Source of the DNA: AVCC01 sp039920865
GTDB taxonomy: Bacteria > Pseudomonadota > Gammaproteobacteria > Burkholderiales > Burkholderiaceae_D
DNA: 8,405 nucleotides
NCBI GenBank assembly: GCA_039920865.1
Contig: JBDSCZ010000251.1
Coordinates: forward strand, 1 to 8,405
Direction: 5' to 3'
Made by a program: the position numbers and the translations under genes
The notes under the pieces: generated by a model
Seen by the model: the letters and a program-made list of their open reading frames with translations, nothing else
What the model was told of the DNA's origin: nothing
Database searches by the model: none
Shown: positions 1 to 7,412 of the stretch, piece by piece
Layout of the letters: each line of letters starts with the position of its first letter
Numbering within the stretch: the first letter of the stretch is position 1

Positions 1-2786
1 ACCTGCGCGGCAAAATCGTCCTGGTTGAATTGCCGGGCCGAGACGTTCACTGCCACCTGTAAATGGTGATAACCCTGATCGTGCCAGCGCCGCGTTTCCT
101 GGCACGCTGCGCGCAATACCCACAGACCGATTTCGATGATTTGTCCGGTCTCCTCGGCCACCGGGATAAAGCGCAACGGCGACACCAGCCCCAACTCGGG
201 ATGGGCCCAGCGCACCAGCGCTTCCATGCCGGTGATCCGGCCGCTGGCGAAATCGAGCTGGGCCTGATAATAGACCCGGAACTCGTTGCGGCGCAGCGCC
301 AGCCGCAGGCTGTTTTCGATCAGCATGCGCTCCATCGCAGCGGCATTCATTTCTTCCCGGAAAAACTGGAAACTGCCGCTGCCCTTGGCATGATGCAGCG
401 CGACATCGGCGTTTTTCAGCAGCACCAGCGGCGTCTTGCCGTCCTCCGGAAAGATGCTGATGCCGATGCTGGCACTGATGCTTATTTCGTGCTTTTCGAG
501 CCAGAAGGATGCACCCAGCGACGCCAGCACGCGCTCGGCCATCTGCGCCGCATCCTGCGCATCGTCGAGGTCTTCCAGAATCAGCGCGAACTCGTCGCCG
601 CGATGGCGCGAAACGGTATCGACTGCGCGCACGCTGGATACCAGCCGATCTGCCACCACCACGATGACCTGATCGCCGACATGATGTCCCAGCGTGTCAT
701 TGATGTGGCTCAGGCGGTCGATGTCGATCGTCAGCAGCGCGATTCGGCGCTTGTTGCGCTCCGCATTGTGCAGCGCTTGCTGCAGCCGATCCTGCAGCAG
801 CACCCGGTTCGGCAGATTGGTCAGCGCATCGAAAAAGGATAGCCGCTCGATCTGGCTTTGCGCCGCCTTGACGTGCGAAATATCGCTGAAAATGCCGATG
901 TAGTTTGTGACCGCGCCAGCAGCGTCGAGCACCCGGCTGATCGACAGGCGTTCGATGAAAACCTCGCCCGATTTGCGGCGGCTACAGATTTCTCCGCTCC
1001 AGTGGCCGTCTGCGGCAATTGCTTGCCACATCGATTGATAGAATGCGGCATCCTGCTGGCCCGTTTGCAGCAGCTTCGGGGTCTGCCCCAGCACTTCGTC
1101 GGCAGCGTAGCCGGTGATCGCGCAAAAAGCCCGGTTGACTTTGAGTATGCGGGTTGCGGCATCGGTAATTAATATGCCTTCGGTGCTGCTTTCGAACACG
1201 GTAGCAGAAAGACGCAACGCCTGTTCGGCCTGCTCCAGCTCGGTGATATCAGTATAGGTGGTAATGAAGCCGGTCAGCTCGCCGCAGACTTGCATCGGCT
1301 GGCCGGACACCAGATGGGTCTTGCCCGAAGGCTGGGTGCGCTTGAACTGATGTGGCTTGAATTGCATCGCCAGCGCATGGACCCGTGCGACATGCTGCTC
1401 CGGCTCGCCCGGACCATACTCGCCGCGGATGGCAGGCACCCGGATCAGGTCGTCGAAGTGCACGTCCTGCACCACGATATCCGGCGGCAGGTTGAGCACT
1501 TCGACCAAGCCGGCATTCCAGTGCTTGAGCCGCAGATGTTCGTCGAACACACTGATACCCTGCGGCATGTGCGTCAGCACCGCTTGCAGCGATGCGGTTT
1601 CCCGCGCCAGCGATGCTTCAACCGATTTTTCCCTGGTCACATCCAGGTACACGGTAACAAAGCCGCCCTCAGCCAGCGGCACCCCGCGCACTTCGATCAC
1701 CGTCCCGTCCGGGCGGGTTCTTTCCATCAAATGCGATTGATGCAGGTGTGCCCGTTTCAGCCGCGCTTCTACCTGCGTTGCAGGGTCGCCTGGACCGTAT
1801 TCTCCACGCGCGGCATTAAAGCGATAGACCTGCTCCAGCGTCGTGCCGCCATTCTCGAAAAGAGTGTCTGGAACATCGAGAATCGCTTGCGCGCGCCGAT
1901 TGATCAAAATGATGTTGAGTTCGGCGTCGGTCATTGAAATGCCGCACGGAATGTTGTCGATCACCTTCTGCAGCAGACTGTTTTTTTGGTGTAACGCTTC
2001 AGCCAACTGTTGACGCTCGGTAATGTCGAGCATGACCCCAACCAGGCCGCCCAGGCTGCCGCCCTCTTTCAAAAAAGTAGCCTTGTAAAAAACCACGTTG
2101 CGAAGTGATTCGTCCGCGTAGCGCACGGTGGCTTCGTAAATCTGGCTACCCCGGCTATCGAACAGCGCCTGGTCGGCCGCAGCGTAAATTGTAGCCAGTT
2201 CGGGCGGCGCAATCTCGAACACCGATTTGCCGATCAAGTCGGCACCCTTGATCCCGATATATGCTTCAAACGCCTGGTTGCAGCCCTGGTAAAGACCCTG
2301 TGCATCTTTCCAGAAAATCGGGCTGGGAATGGTATCGACCAGCTGACGGAAAAAAAAGACTTGCTCGGCGATCGTCTGCAACAGCTGCTTTTGCTCGGTG
2401 ATCTCGACCATGATGCCGCAGATGTAGACCGGCTGGCCGGCGCTGACGCTGACCGAATCCTTGAGCCAGACCACGCGGCCATCGGCGGCCAGCATCCGGT
2501 ACTCAAACGCGTGGTTGCTGCCGGACCTGGTTTGCAACGCGCAGTAGCTGAGCGCCTGTTCGCGATCCTGCGGGTGGATGTGGTCAGCCCAGAAACCGTT
2601 CGCGTACCAGTCTTCGATCGGGTAGCCCAGGATCTGCTCGGCTTGCGCACTGACAAACGTGAAGCGGAAAGTGCGCGGATCGGCTTCCCATACGATGCCG
2701 TCGATACAGTTGAGAATATTCTCGAAACGTTGTTGCGCGCCTGGCGGGGCAGCGACGGGGTGTGACGGGTCTGGAGAAAATGACAC
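1..2786 (-). CDS. PAS-GGDEF-EAL c-di-GMP signalling protein (C-terminus cut by window edge)
   Basis: This is a multi-sensor protein that would make and/or degrade cyclic di-GMP. 928 residues are visible from GTG 2786. Five PAS domains lie at about residues 20-130, 146-256, 270-382, 394-514 and 527-634. The linkers end in typical DIT/DVT/DIS motifs. The GGDEF domain (about 649-813) begins with FFDALTNLPNR and carries RGDEF at 729-733, with an RxxD inhibitory site (RAVD) five residues upstream. The EAL domain starts near 829 with an intact EAL (855-857), FIPVAEETG and NVSARQF, and leaves the window with well over half missing. No signal peptide or membrane segment is seen, so it is probably cytosolic and senses internal ligands or redox state. 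GTG 2786 is chosen because an in-frame TAA lies at 2838-2840, no in-frame ATG precedes the first PAS domain, and AGAGAG sits six bases upstream. GTG 2804 is a weaker alternative. Domain assignment is firm. Whether the cyclase, the phosphodiesterase or both are active is not known. Confidence 0.93.
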   Translation of the reverse strand, partial: MSFSPDPSHPVAAPPGAQQRFENILNCIDGIVWEADPRTFRFTFVSAQAEQILGYPIEDWYANGFWADHIHPQDREQALSYCALQTRSGSNHAFEYRMLAADGRVVWLKDSVSVSAGQPVYICGIMVEITEQKQLLQTIAEQVFFFRQLVDTIPSPIFWKDAQGLYQGCNQAFEAYIGIKGADLIGKSVFEIAPPELATIYAAADQALFDSRGSQIYEATVRYADESLRNVVFYKATFLKEGGSLGGLVGVMLDITERQQLAEALHQKNSLLQKVIDNIPCGISMTDAELNIILINRRAQAILDVPDTLFENGGTTLEQVYRFNAARGEYGPGDPATQVEARLKRAHLHQSHLMERTRPDGTVIEVRGVPLAEGGFVTVYLDVTREKSVEASLARETASLQAVLTHMPQGISVFDEHLRLKHWNAGLVEVLNLPPDIVVQDVHFDDLIRVPAIRGEYGPGEPEQHVARVHALAMQFKPHQFKRTQPSGKTHLVSGQPMQVCGELTGFITTYTDITELEQAEQALRLSATVFESSTEGILITDAATRILKVNRAFCAITGYAADEVLGQTPKLLQTGQQDAAFYQSMWQAIAADGHWSGEICSRRKSGEVFIERLSISRVLDAAGAVTNYIGIFSDISHVKAAQSQIERLSFFDALTNLPNRVLLQDRLQQALHNAERNKRRIALLTIDIDRLSHINDTLGHHVGDQVIVVVADRLVSSVRAVDTVSRHRGDEFALILEDLDDAQDAAQMAERVLASLGASFWLEKHEISISASIGISIFPEDGKTPLVLLKNADVALHHAKGSGSFQFFREEMNAAAMERMLIENSLRLALRRNEFRVYYQAQLDFASGRITGMEALVRWAHPELGLVSPLRFIPVAEETGQIIEIGLWVLRAACQETRRWHDQGYHHLQVAVNVSARQFNQDDFAAQ

Positions 2787-2836
2787 AAGATACTCTCTGG
2801 GCACTGCCCCTGGCTGGCATTCTATCGGCTGCGCTG

Positions 2837-2842
2837 ATTATA
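2837..2842 (-). promoter_or_regulatory. sigma-70-type -10 box of the GGDEF-EAL gene
   Basis: The minus strand reads a perfect TATAAT here, about 50 bases upstream of GTG 2786. This would put the transcript start near 2830 and give a leader of roughly 45 bases. No good -35 hexamer is visible at 16-18 bases spacing (the best is TAGTAA-like), and there is no extended TG motif. The promoter may therefore be weak or need an activator. Confidence 0.5.
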
Positions 2843-3082
2843 GGTAGGAGGTAAGAATTTTACTAGGGAATGGTAAAAAACGGCCTAAATGCGTCGGCCA
2901 TCACTTTTTCTTATACCTCCATCCGCATTCCATATTTCAAGTCGTCGGACAAAGCACCTACACTGCATGCAACAGTGAGTTCCTACCCGTTTGCTGAGGC
3001 CGTCACCGCGGCCAAAAAAGTACCCGACCGTCGCCCGCCTACCCGGCGCGGCCAAGTTGGGCACTATCTAAAACATAATTTT

Positions 3083-3086
3083 GGAG
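3083..3086 (+). promoter_or_regulatory. Ribosome binding site deciding the oxidoreductase start
   Basis: GGAG lies six bases upstream of ATG 3093. This supports ATG 3093 over the in-frame TTG at 3081, which would itself overlap the GGAG. Confidence 0.8.
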
Positions 3087-3092
3087 ATACAC

Positions 3093-6000
3093 ATGGCAGC
3101 CCATTCCAGCCTGGAATCCGCTCTACCCGCTAGCGACCTCGCGACCCGGCTCACGCGCGTCAGCCTCGACGACAAATACAGCGCCACCTCCGACCGTATC
3201 TACCTGTCCGGCATCCAGGCGCTGGTGCGTCTGCCGCTGATGCAGCGCCTGCGCGACCAGGCGGCCGGCATCAACAGCGCCGGTTTCATCTCCGGTTATC
3301 GCGGCTCGCCGTTGGGCGGACTGGACGAAACCCTGTGGAAGGCGCAAAAGCATCTGGACGCGCATCACGTCAAGTTCGTGCCCGGCGTCAATGAAGACCT
3401 GGCCGCCACTGCGGTCTGGGGCAGCCAGCAGGTCGATCTGATCGGCCCGGCCAAATACGACGGCGTGTTTGCGATGTGGTATGGCAAAGGTCCTGGCGTG
3501 GATCGCTGCGGCGATGTGTTCAAGCACATGAACCATGCCGGCACCGCAAGGCTTGGCGGCGTGCTGCTAGTGGCCGGCGACGATCACGGCGCGTATTCGT
3601 CGACGCTGCCGCACCAGTCCGACCATATTTTTTCCGCCTGTATGATCCCGATGCTGTATCCGTGCAATGTGCAGGAATACCTGGACCTCGGGCTGCATGC
3701 ATGGGCGATGTCGCGCTTTTCCGGCTGCGCGGTCGGCTTCAAGGCGCTGGCCGACACGGTCGAGTCGAGCGCATCGATCGACGCCGATCCGTACCGGCTG
3801 CAGATCACCATTCCTGACGACTTCGTGATGCCGGAAGGCGGCCTGAATGCGCGCCTGTCGACCGACACGCTCGGCATCCAGGCCAAGAAGCAGGAAGCGC
3901 TGATGCAGGATTACAAGATTTACGCGGCGCTGGCGTATGCCCGCGCCAACCGGCTCAATCACACCACGATCGACAGCCCGCACGCGAAACTGGGCATCAT
4001 TGCATCCGGCAAATCCTATCTGGATGTGCTGGAAGCGCTGGAACAACTCGGCATCGACCAGGAAATGGCGGCCGAGATCGGCCTGCGCCTGTTCAAGGTC
4101 GCGATGCCGTGGCCGCTGGAGCCGGACGGCGTGCGCGAGTTCGCGCAGGGTCTGGACGAGATCCTGGTGGTCGAAGAGAAGCGCCAGATGGTCGAATACC
4201 AGTTGAAAGAACAGCTGTACAACTGGCGCGACGATGTGCGCCCGCGCGTGATCGGCAAGTTTGACGAAAAGGGCGAATGGGTCGCGCCGCGCGGCGAATG
4301 GCTGCTGACGTCGAAGGCCGATTTCTCGGTGGCGCAGATCGCCCGCGTGATCGCCAGCCGCATCGCCCGCCTGATCGTCAATCCCGCCACCTGCGACCTG
4401 ATCGAGGCACGGCTGGCCTTTCTGGAAGCCAAGGAAGCGGTGCTGCTGAAATCGGTGAATACGCCGCCGCGTCCCGCCTATTTCTGCTCCGGCTGCCCGC
4501 ACAACAGCTCGACCAAGGTGCCAGAAGGCAGCCTGGCGCTGGCCGGCATCGGCTGCCACGTGATGGCGACCGCGATTTATCCCGAACACAACAAGCTGAC
4601 CACCCACATGGGCGGCGAAGGCGCGCCGTGGATCGGCCAGGCGGCGTTCTCGACCTTGCCGCACATATTCCAGAATCTGGGCGACGGCACCTACTTCCAC
4701 TCCGGCTTTCTGGCAATCCGGGCCGCGATTGCGGCCAAGGTCAACATCACCTACAAGATCCTGTACAACGATGCGGTCGCGATGACCGGCGGCCAGCCGG
4801 TCGACGGCATCACCTCGGTGCCGATGATCGCGCAGCAGATGGCGGCCGAAGGCGTCCAGCGCATCGCCGTGGTGACCGAAGACCTGGCGCGCTATGCCGA
4901 CCGCTCGAACCTGCCGCCATTGGTAACGCTGCATGACCGCAAGGACATGGATGCGGTGCAGCGCGAACTGCGTGAAGTGAGCGGTGCTTCGGTGCTGATT
5001 TACGACCAGACCTGCGCCGCAGAAAAACGCCGGCGCCGCAAGAAAGGGCAGTTTCCCGATCCCGCCAAGCGCCTGTTCATCAATGAAGCGGTGTGCGAAG
5101 GCTGCGGCGACTGCGGTGCGCAATCGAACTGCACCTCGATCGTGCCGCTGGAAACCGAATTCGGCCGCAAGCGCGCGATCGACCAGTCGTCCTGCAACAA
5201 GGATTATTCCTGCGTCAAGGGCTTTTGCCCGAGCTTCGTCACGGTCGAAGGCGGCAAGCTCAGGAAACCCAAGGCCGGCAAGTCGCAGGATGACGGCTTC
5301 GGCGTACTGCCGGCGCCAGTGCTTCCGGCCTGCGCAGTGCCGTTCAACATCCTGATCAACGGCATCGGCGGCACCGGCGTGATCACCATCGGCGCGCTGA
5401 TGGGGATGGCGGCGCATCTCGACGGCAAGGGCATTTCGGTACTCGACATGACCGGCATGTCGCAGAAAAACGGCGCGGTCACCTCGCATGTGCGCATCGC
5501 CGCCAGTCAGGATGAGATCCGCGCGCAACGCATCGCCACCGGCGAAGCCGACCTGATCCTGGGCTGCGACATGCTCACCGCGGGTGCGCAGGACGCGATC
5601 TCGAAGATGCGCGCCGGCCGTACCCGCGCGCTGGTCAATACCTATCAGCAACCGCCGGGCCAGTTCGCCAAGGACCCGGACTGGCACTATCCGGCCGCGG
5701 AGATCCGCACGCTGATCACCGCGTCGGTCGACGGCGCGGCCGATTTCATCGATGCCACCACGCTGGCCACCGCGCTGATGGGCGACTCGATCGCCGCCAA
5801 CCTGTTCATGCTCGGCTATGCGTTCCAGCAAGGCTGCATCCCGCTGTCGGAAAACGCGCTGCTGCGGGCGATCGAACTCAACGGCGTCGGCATCGAACCG
5901 AACAAGAAGAGCTTTCTGTGGGGCCGCCGCGCCGCGCTCGACTTCAAGCGGGTCGAATCGGTGGCGATACCGGCCAAGCCGGTCCTGCTGCAGATGCCGC

Positions 6001-6653
6001 AAAGCCTGGACAGCCTGATCAAGCAGCGCGCCACCTTCCTGAGCGCGTATCAGGATGCTGCCTATGCCGACCGTTATCTGCAACTGGTGCATCAGGTGCG
6101 TTCGACCGAAACCGGCCTCGGGCTGGGCAACAAGCTGAGTACTGCGGTGGCGAAATATTATTGCAAGCTGATGGCCTACAAGGATGAATACGAAGTCGCG
6201 CGCCTGTACACCGACGGCCGCTTCGTTGAAAAACTGCGGCAGCAATTCGAGGGCGACTTCAGCCTGAAATTCAATCTGGCACCGCCGCTTTTCTCGAAGA
6301 AGGATAGTCAGGGCCATCTGATCAAGGCCCAATACGGCTCTTGGGTCTGGCACGGCTTCAAGCTATTGGCCCGGGCCAGGAAACTGCGCGGCACCCGCTT
6401 CGACATTTTTGGCTACACGTCCGAGCGCAGGATGGAGCGGCAACTGATGGTCGACTACCGTACGACGATCCTGGAATTGCTCGCCACGCTAGACGCCGAC
6501 AACCATGCTACGGCGATCGAAATCGCCAGCTTGCCGGAAAAGATCCGCGGTTTCGGTCATGTGAAGGAAAACGCGGTGGTCGAGTTCAGGCTGCAACAGG
6601 CCGCCTTGCAAACGCGCACCGCGGAGCGATTTGCGTCAGGGAAACGCGCTTGA
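3093..6653 (+). CDS. Indolepyruvate ferredoxin oxidoreductase family protein (fused alpha-gamma subunits)
   Basis: This is a thiamine-diphosphate, iron-sulfur 2-oxoacid:ferredoxin oxidoreductase. It would oxidatively decarboxylate aryl-pyruvates (indolepyruvate, phenylpyruvate or similar) to acyl-CoA in the cytoplasm, reducing ferredoxin. The protein has 1186 residues, the usual size of the single-chain proteobacterial form. The N-terminal pyrimidine-binding region has SGYRGSPLGGLD near 65 and NEDLAATAVWGSQQ with the likely catalytic Glu101. The diphosphate-binding domain has FCSGCPHN (Cys465, Cys468), GDG at 530-532 and NDAVAMTGGQ from 559. A cysteine-rich 4Fe-4S region follows (Cys668, 671, 674, 680, 701, 707, 712). 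The gamma-type domain starts with GIGGTGV at 757-763 and has MTGMSQKNGAV. A C-terminal domain from about 970 (recalled as the DUF6537 type) completes the chain. It stands alone: no Lrp-type regulator, ferredoxin or CoA ligase gene lies beside it. The family assignment is firm. The exact substrate cannot be read from the sequence. Confidence 0.95.
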   Translation: MAAHSSLESALPASDLATRLTRVSLDDKYSATSDRIYLSGIQALVRLPLMQRLRDQAAGINSAGFISGYRGSPLGGLDETLWKAQKHLDAHHVKFVPGVNEDLAATAVWGSQQVDLIGPAKYDGVFAMWYGKGPGVDRCGDVFKHMNHAGTARLGGVLLVAGDDHGAYSSTLPHQSDHIFSACMIPMLYPCNVQEYLDLGLHAWAMSRFSGCAVGFKALADTVESSASIDADPYRLQITIPDDFVMPEGGLNARLSTDTLGIQAKKQEALMQDYKIYAALAYARANRLNHTTIDSPHAKLGIIASGKSYLDVLEALEQLGIDQEMAAEIGLRLFKVAMPWPLEPDGVREFAQGLDEILVVEEKRQMVEYQLKEQLYNWRDDVRPRVIGKFDEKGEWVAPRGEWLLTSKADFSVAQIARVIASRIARLIVNPATCDLIEARLAFLEAKEAVLLKSVNTPPRPAYFCSGCPHNSSTKVPEGSLALAGIGCHVMATAIYPEHNKLTTHMGGEGAPWIGQAAFSTLPHIFQNLGDGTYFHSGFLAIRAAIAAKVNITYKILYNDAVAMTGGQPVDGITSVPMIAQQMAAEGVQRIAVVTEDLARYADRSNLPPLVTLHDRKDMDAVQRELREVSGASVLIYDQTCAAEKRRRRKKGQFPDPAKRLFINEAVCEGCGDCGAQSNCTSIVPLETEFGRKRAIDQSSCNKDYSCVKGFCPSFVTVEGGKLRKPKAGKSQDDGFGVLPAPVLPACAVPFNILINGIGGTGVITIGALMGMAAHLDGKGISVLDMTGMSQKNGAVTSHVRIAASQDEIRAQRIATGEADLILGCDMLTAGAQDAISKMRAGRTRALVNTYQQPPGQFAKDPDWHYPAAEIRTLITASVDGAADFIDATTLATALMGDSIAANLFMLGYAFQQGCIPLSENALLRAIELNGVGIEPNKKSFLWGRRAALDFKRVESVAIPAKPVLLQMPQSLDSLIKQRATFLSAYQDAAYADRYLQLVHQVRSTETGLGLGNKLSTAVAKYYCKLMAYKDEYEVARLYTDGRFVEKLRQQFEGDFSLKFNLAPPLFSKKDSQGHLIKAQYGSWVWHGFKLLARARKLRGTRFDIFGYTSERRMERQLMVDYRTTILELLATLDADNHATAIEIASLPEKIRGFGHVKENAVVEFRLQQAALQTRTAERFASGKRA

Positions 6654-6678
6654 GCCGGTTTGCTTGAAACTGGCTGCC

Positions 6679-6711
6679 AAAAAAACGGCCCGCGATGCGG
6701 GCCGTTTTTTT
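6679..6711. terminator. Bidirectional rho-independent terminator
   Basis: A perfect inverted repeat has arms AAAAAAACGGCCCGC (6679-6693) and GCGGGCCGTTTTTTT (6697-6711) around a GAT loop. The 8-bp GC stem is flanked by seven A and seven T, so it has a U-tract in both directions. It sits 25 bases after the oxidoreductase stop and serves that gene on the plus strand. On the minus strand it serves the convergent BON gene, which stops at 6769. Confidence 0.95.
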
Positions 6712-6726
6712 ACTGCGGAGCCTGTT

Positions 6727-6744
6727 GCCGCGCCGGGTCGCGGC
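6727..6744. repeat. Short GC-rich inverted repeat in the BON 3' untranslated region
   Basis: GCCGCG (6727-6732) and CGCGGC (6739-6744) could form a 6-bp stem with a 6-base loop. It lies between the BON stop codon and the main terminator. There is no U-tract on either strand, so it is not a terminator by itself. It may protect the 3' end, or it may be chance in GC-rich DNA. Confidence 0.35.
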
Positions 6745-6768
6745 GGATCAAGACTGGCTCAGCTGTCT

Positions 6769-7221
6769 TTAACCTTTACCTTTTAGCTTCAAGTCGTTTT
6801 TAACACCTTTGACGCCCTGTACCGTGGCGGCCAGTTGCAGCGCACGGTTACCGAGATCGGCATTTGGCACCACACCCGACATTTTCACCACGCCTTCTTC
6901 TGTGGACACTCTGATTTTCAGGGATTTAACCTGCTTGTCTTCGATCAATGCTGCCTTGACCTTGGTCGTGATCATTGCATCGTCGGCATATGCGGAGACA
7001 GAACCTGTAGGTGTTGCGGCGTCTGTAGCGCCGGCTGATCCAGTAGCACCAGAGGAGCCTACGGTACCGGCGGATCCGCTAGCACCGGCGGCTCCGCTCA
7101 AGTCTGCGCTAGAGGATGCACCAGCGCCGATATCTGCGGCTTGCACTGACACTGCAGCGAGGGAAGCCAAAGACAGCACAGCGGCAGCGAGCGAACGGGA
7201 AAGCATTTTATGATTTTGCAT
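6769..7221 (-). CDS. Exported BON-domain protein
   Basis: This 150-residue protein is predicted to be exported to the periplasm. Residues 1-28 form a signal peptide: positively charged MQNHKMLSRS, a hydrophobic Ala/Leu core, then SVQA before AD, with cleavage probably after Ala28. Residues 29 to about 77 are a Gly/Ala/Ser/Thr-rich linker with GS/GA-type repeats. One BON domain follows (about 78-147), starting YADDAMITTKVKAALIED and ending VQGVKGVKNDLKLK. BON domains (OsmY family) are associated with envelope stress and phospholipid binding. OsmY has two copies, while this protein has one. ATG 7221 is preferred over the in-frame ATG 7323 because a signal peptide begins there and ATG 7323 lies upstream of the sigma-54 promoter at 7302-7318. 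The ribosome binding site (GAAAGAAA) is weak, and ATG 7206 is a possible inner start. It lies just downstream of the glrR-like gene on the same strand and is probably its target. The exact function is unknown. Confidence 0.88.
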   Translation of the reverse strand: MQNHKMLSRSLAAAVLSLASLAAVSVQAADIGAGASSSADLSGAAGASGSAGTVGSSGATGSAGATDAATPTGSVSAYADDAMITTKVKAALIEDKQVKSLKIRVSTEEGVVKMSGVVPNADLGNRALQLAATVQGVKGVKNDLKLKGKG

Positions 7222-7301
7222 GATGGTTTCTTTCGTAGTAGGGATAATGGTTAGTAATACTAGATCTAAGCAACGCCGTACTAACGTCACATCATCCTCA
7301 T

Positions 7302-7318
7302 AGCAAGCGCTGTGCCAG
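7302..7318 (-). promoter_or_regulatory. Sigma-54 (-24/-12) promoter of the BON gene
   Basis: The minus strand reads CTGGCACAGCGCTTGCT. This matches the sigma-54 consensus YTGGCAC-N5-TTGCW, with GG and GC separated by exactly ten bases. The -24 G is at 7315 and the -12 C at 7303, placing the transcript start near 7291 and giving a leader of about 70 bases to ATG 7221. No clearly better sigma-70 promoter is visible between here and the BON start. Confidence 0.85.
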
Positions 7319-7328
7319 CACATAAAAA

Positions 7329-7341
7329 AATCAATTAATTC
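7329..7341 (+). promoter_or_regulatory. Likely IHF binding site
   Basis: The plus strand reads AATCAATTAATTC, matching WATCAANNNNTTR at every defined position but the last (C for R). A run of seven A leads into it, as seen at strong IHF sites. Its centre is about 44 bases upstream of the predicted sigma-54 transcript start, between the promoter and the activator dyads. This is where IHF usually bends DNA at sigma-54 promoters. Confidence 0.65.
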
Positions 7342-7371
7342 AACGGCTTAACAAAAATCCACGAGTGCAGC

Positions 7372-7389
7372 TGCGGCAAAAGCGCGATA
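7372..7389 (-). promoter_or_regulatory. Possible degenerate third GlrR-type operator
   Basis: The plus-strand text TGCGGC-AAAAGC-GCGATA matches the TGTCGC-N6-GCGACA pattern of the two neighbouring dyads at 9 of 12 arm positions. Its centre is 41 bases from that of the next dyad (about four helical turns) and roughly 90 bases upstream of the predicted transcript start. It could be a weaker activator site or chance. Confidence 0.35.
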
Positions 7390-7412
7390 TTGAACCGGTT
7401 TAAACGGATTTG

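Larger units (their letters stand above)
2787..3092. other. Divergent intergenic region
   Basis: This stretch of about 300 bases separates the leftward c-di-GMP gene from the rightward oxidoreductase gene. It holds the TATAAT box at 2837-2842 and the GGAG ribosome binding site at 3083-3086. I found no convincing rightward -35/-10 pair, riboswitch, tRNA or sigma-54 site. The weak candidates TATACC (near 2912) and TACACT (near 2967) lack a matching -35. A rightward open frame from 2870 runs into the oxidoreductase gene, but it has no recognisable ribosome binding site or protein features. Confidence 0.6.

Noticed and set aside
63..842. 259-codon plus-strand open frame at the left end
   Set aside because: It lies antisense to the GGDEF and EAL coding sequence, whose motifs are clear in the minus frame. 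The plus frame shows no family resemblance.
1290..1937. 215-codon plus-strand open frame
   Set aside because: It is antisense to PAS domains three and four of the c-di-GMP protein and is explained by GC-rich codon use.
2234..2788. 184-codon minus-strand open frame at the start of the c-di-GMP gene
   Set aside because: It begins at TTG and is out of frame with the PAS domains. Its product is Ser/Arg-rich with no domain.
3012..3036. GGCC-type inverted repeat followed by six A, considered as a terminator
   Set aside because: On the plus strand it is followed by A, not T, and on the minus strand it has no U-tract after it. The stem is short.
2870..3133. 87-codon plus-strand open frame in the divergent intergenic region
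   Set aside because: It overlaps the oxidoreductase start in another frame, has no clear ribosome binding site, and its product has no signal peptide or known motif.
3567..6353. 928-codon open frame on the minus strand opposite the oxidoreductase gene
   Set aside because: Its codons are exact reverse complements of the sense codons, so it stays open simply because TTA, CTA and TCA are rare in this GC-rich gene. It has no recognisable domain, while the plus strand is full of conserved motifs.
7222..7323. N-terminal extension of the BON protein to ATG 7323
   Set aside because: It would bury the signal peptide, and the ATG lies upstream of the -24 element, so the sigma-54 transcript could not encode it.
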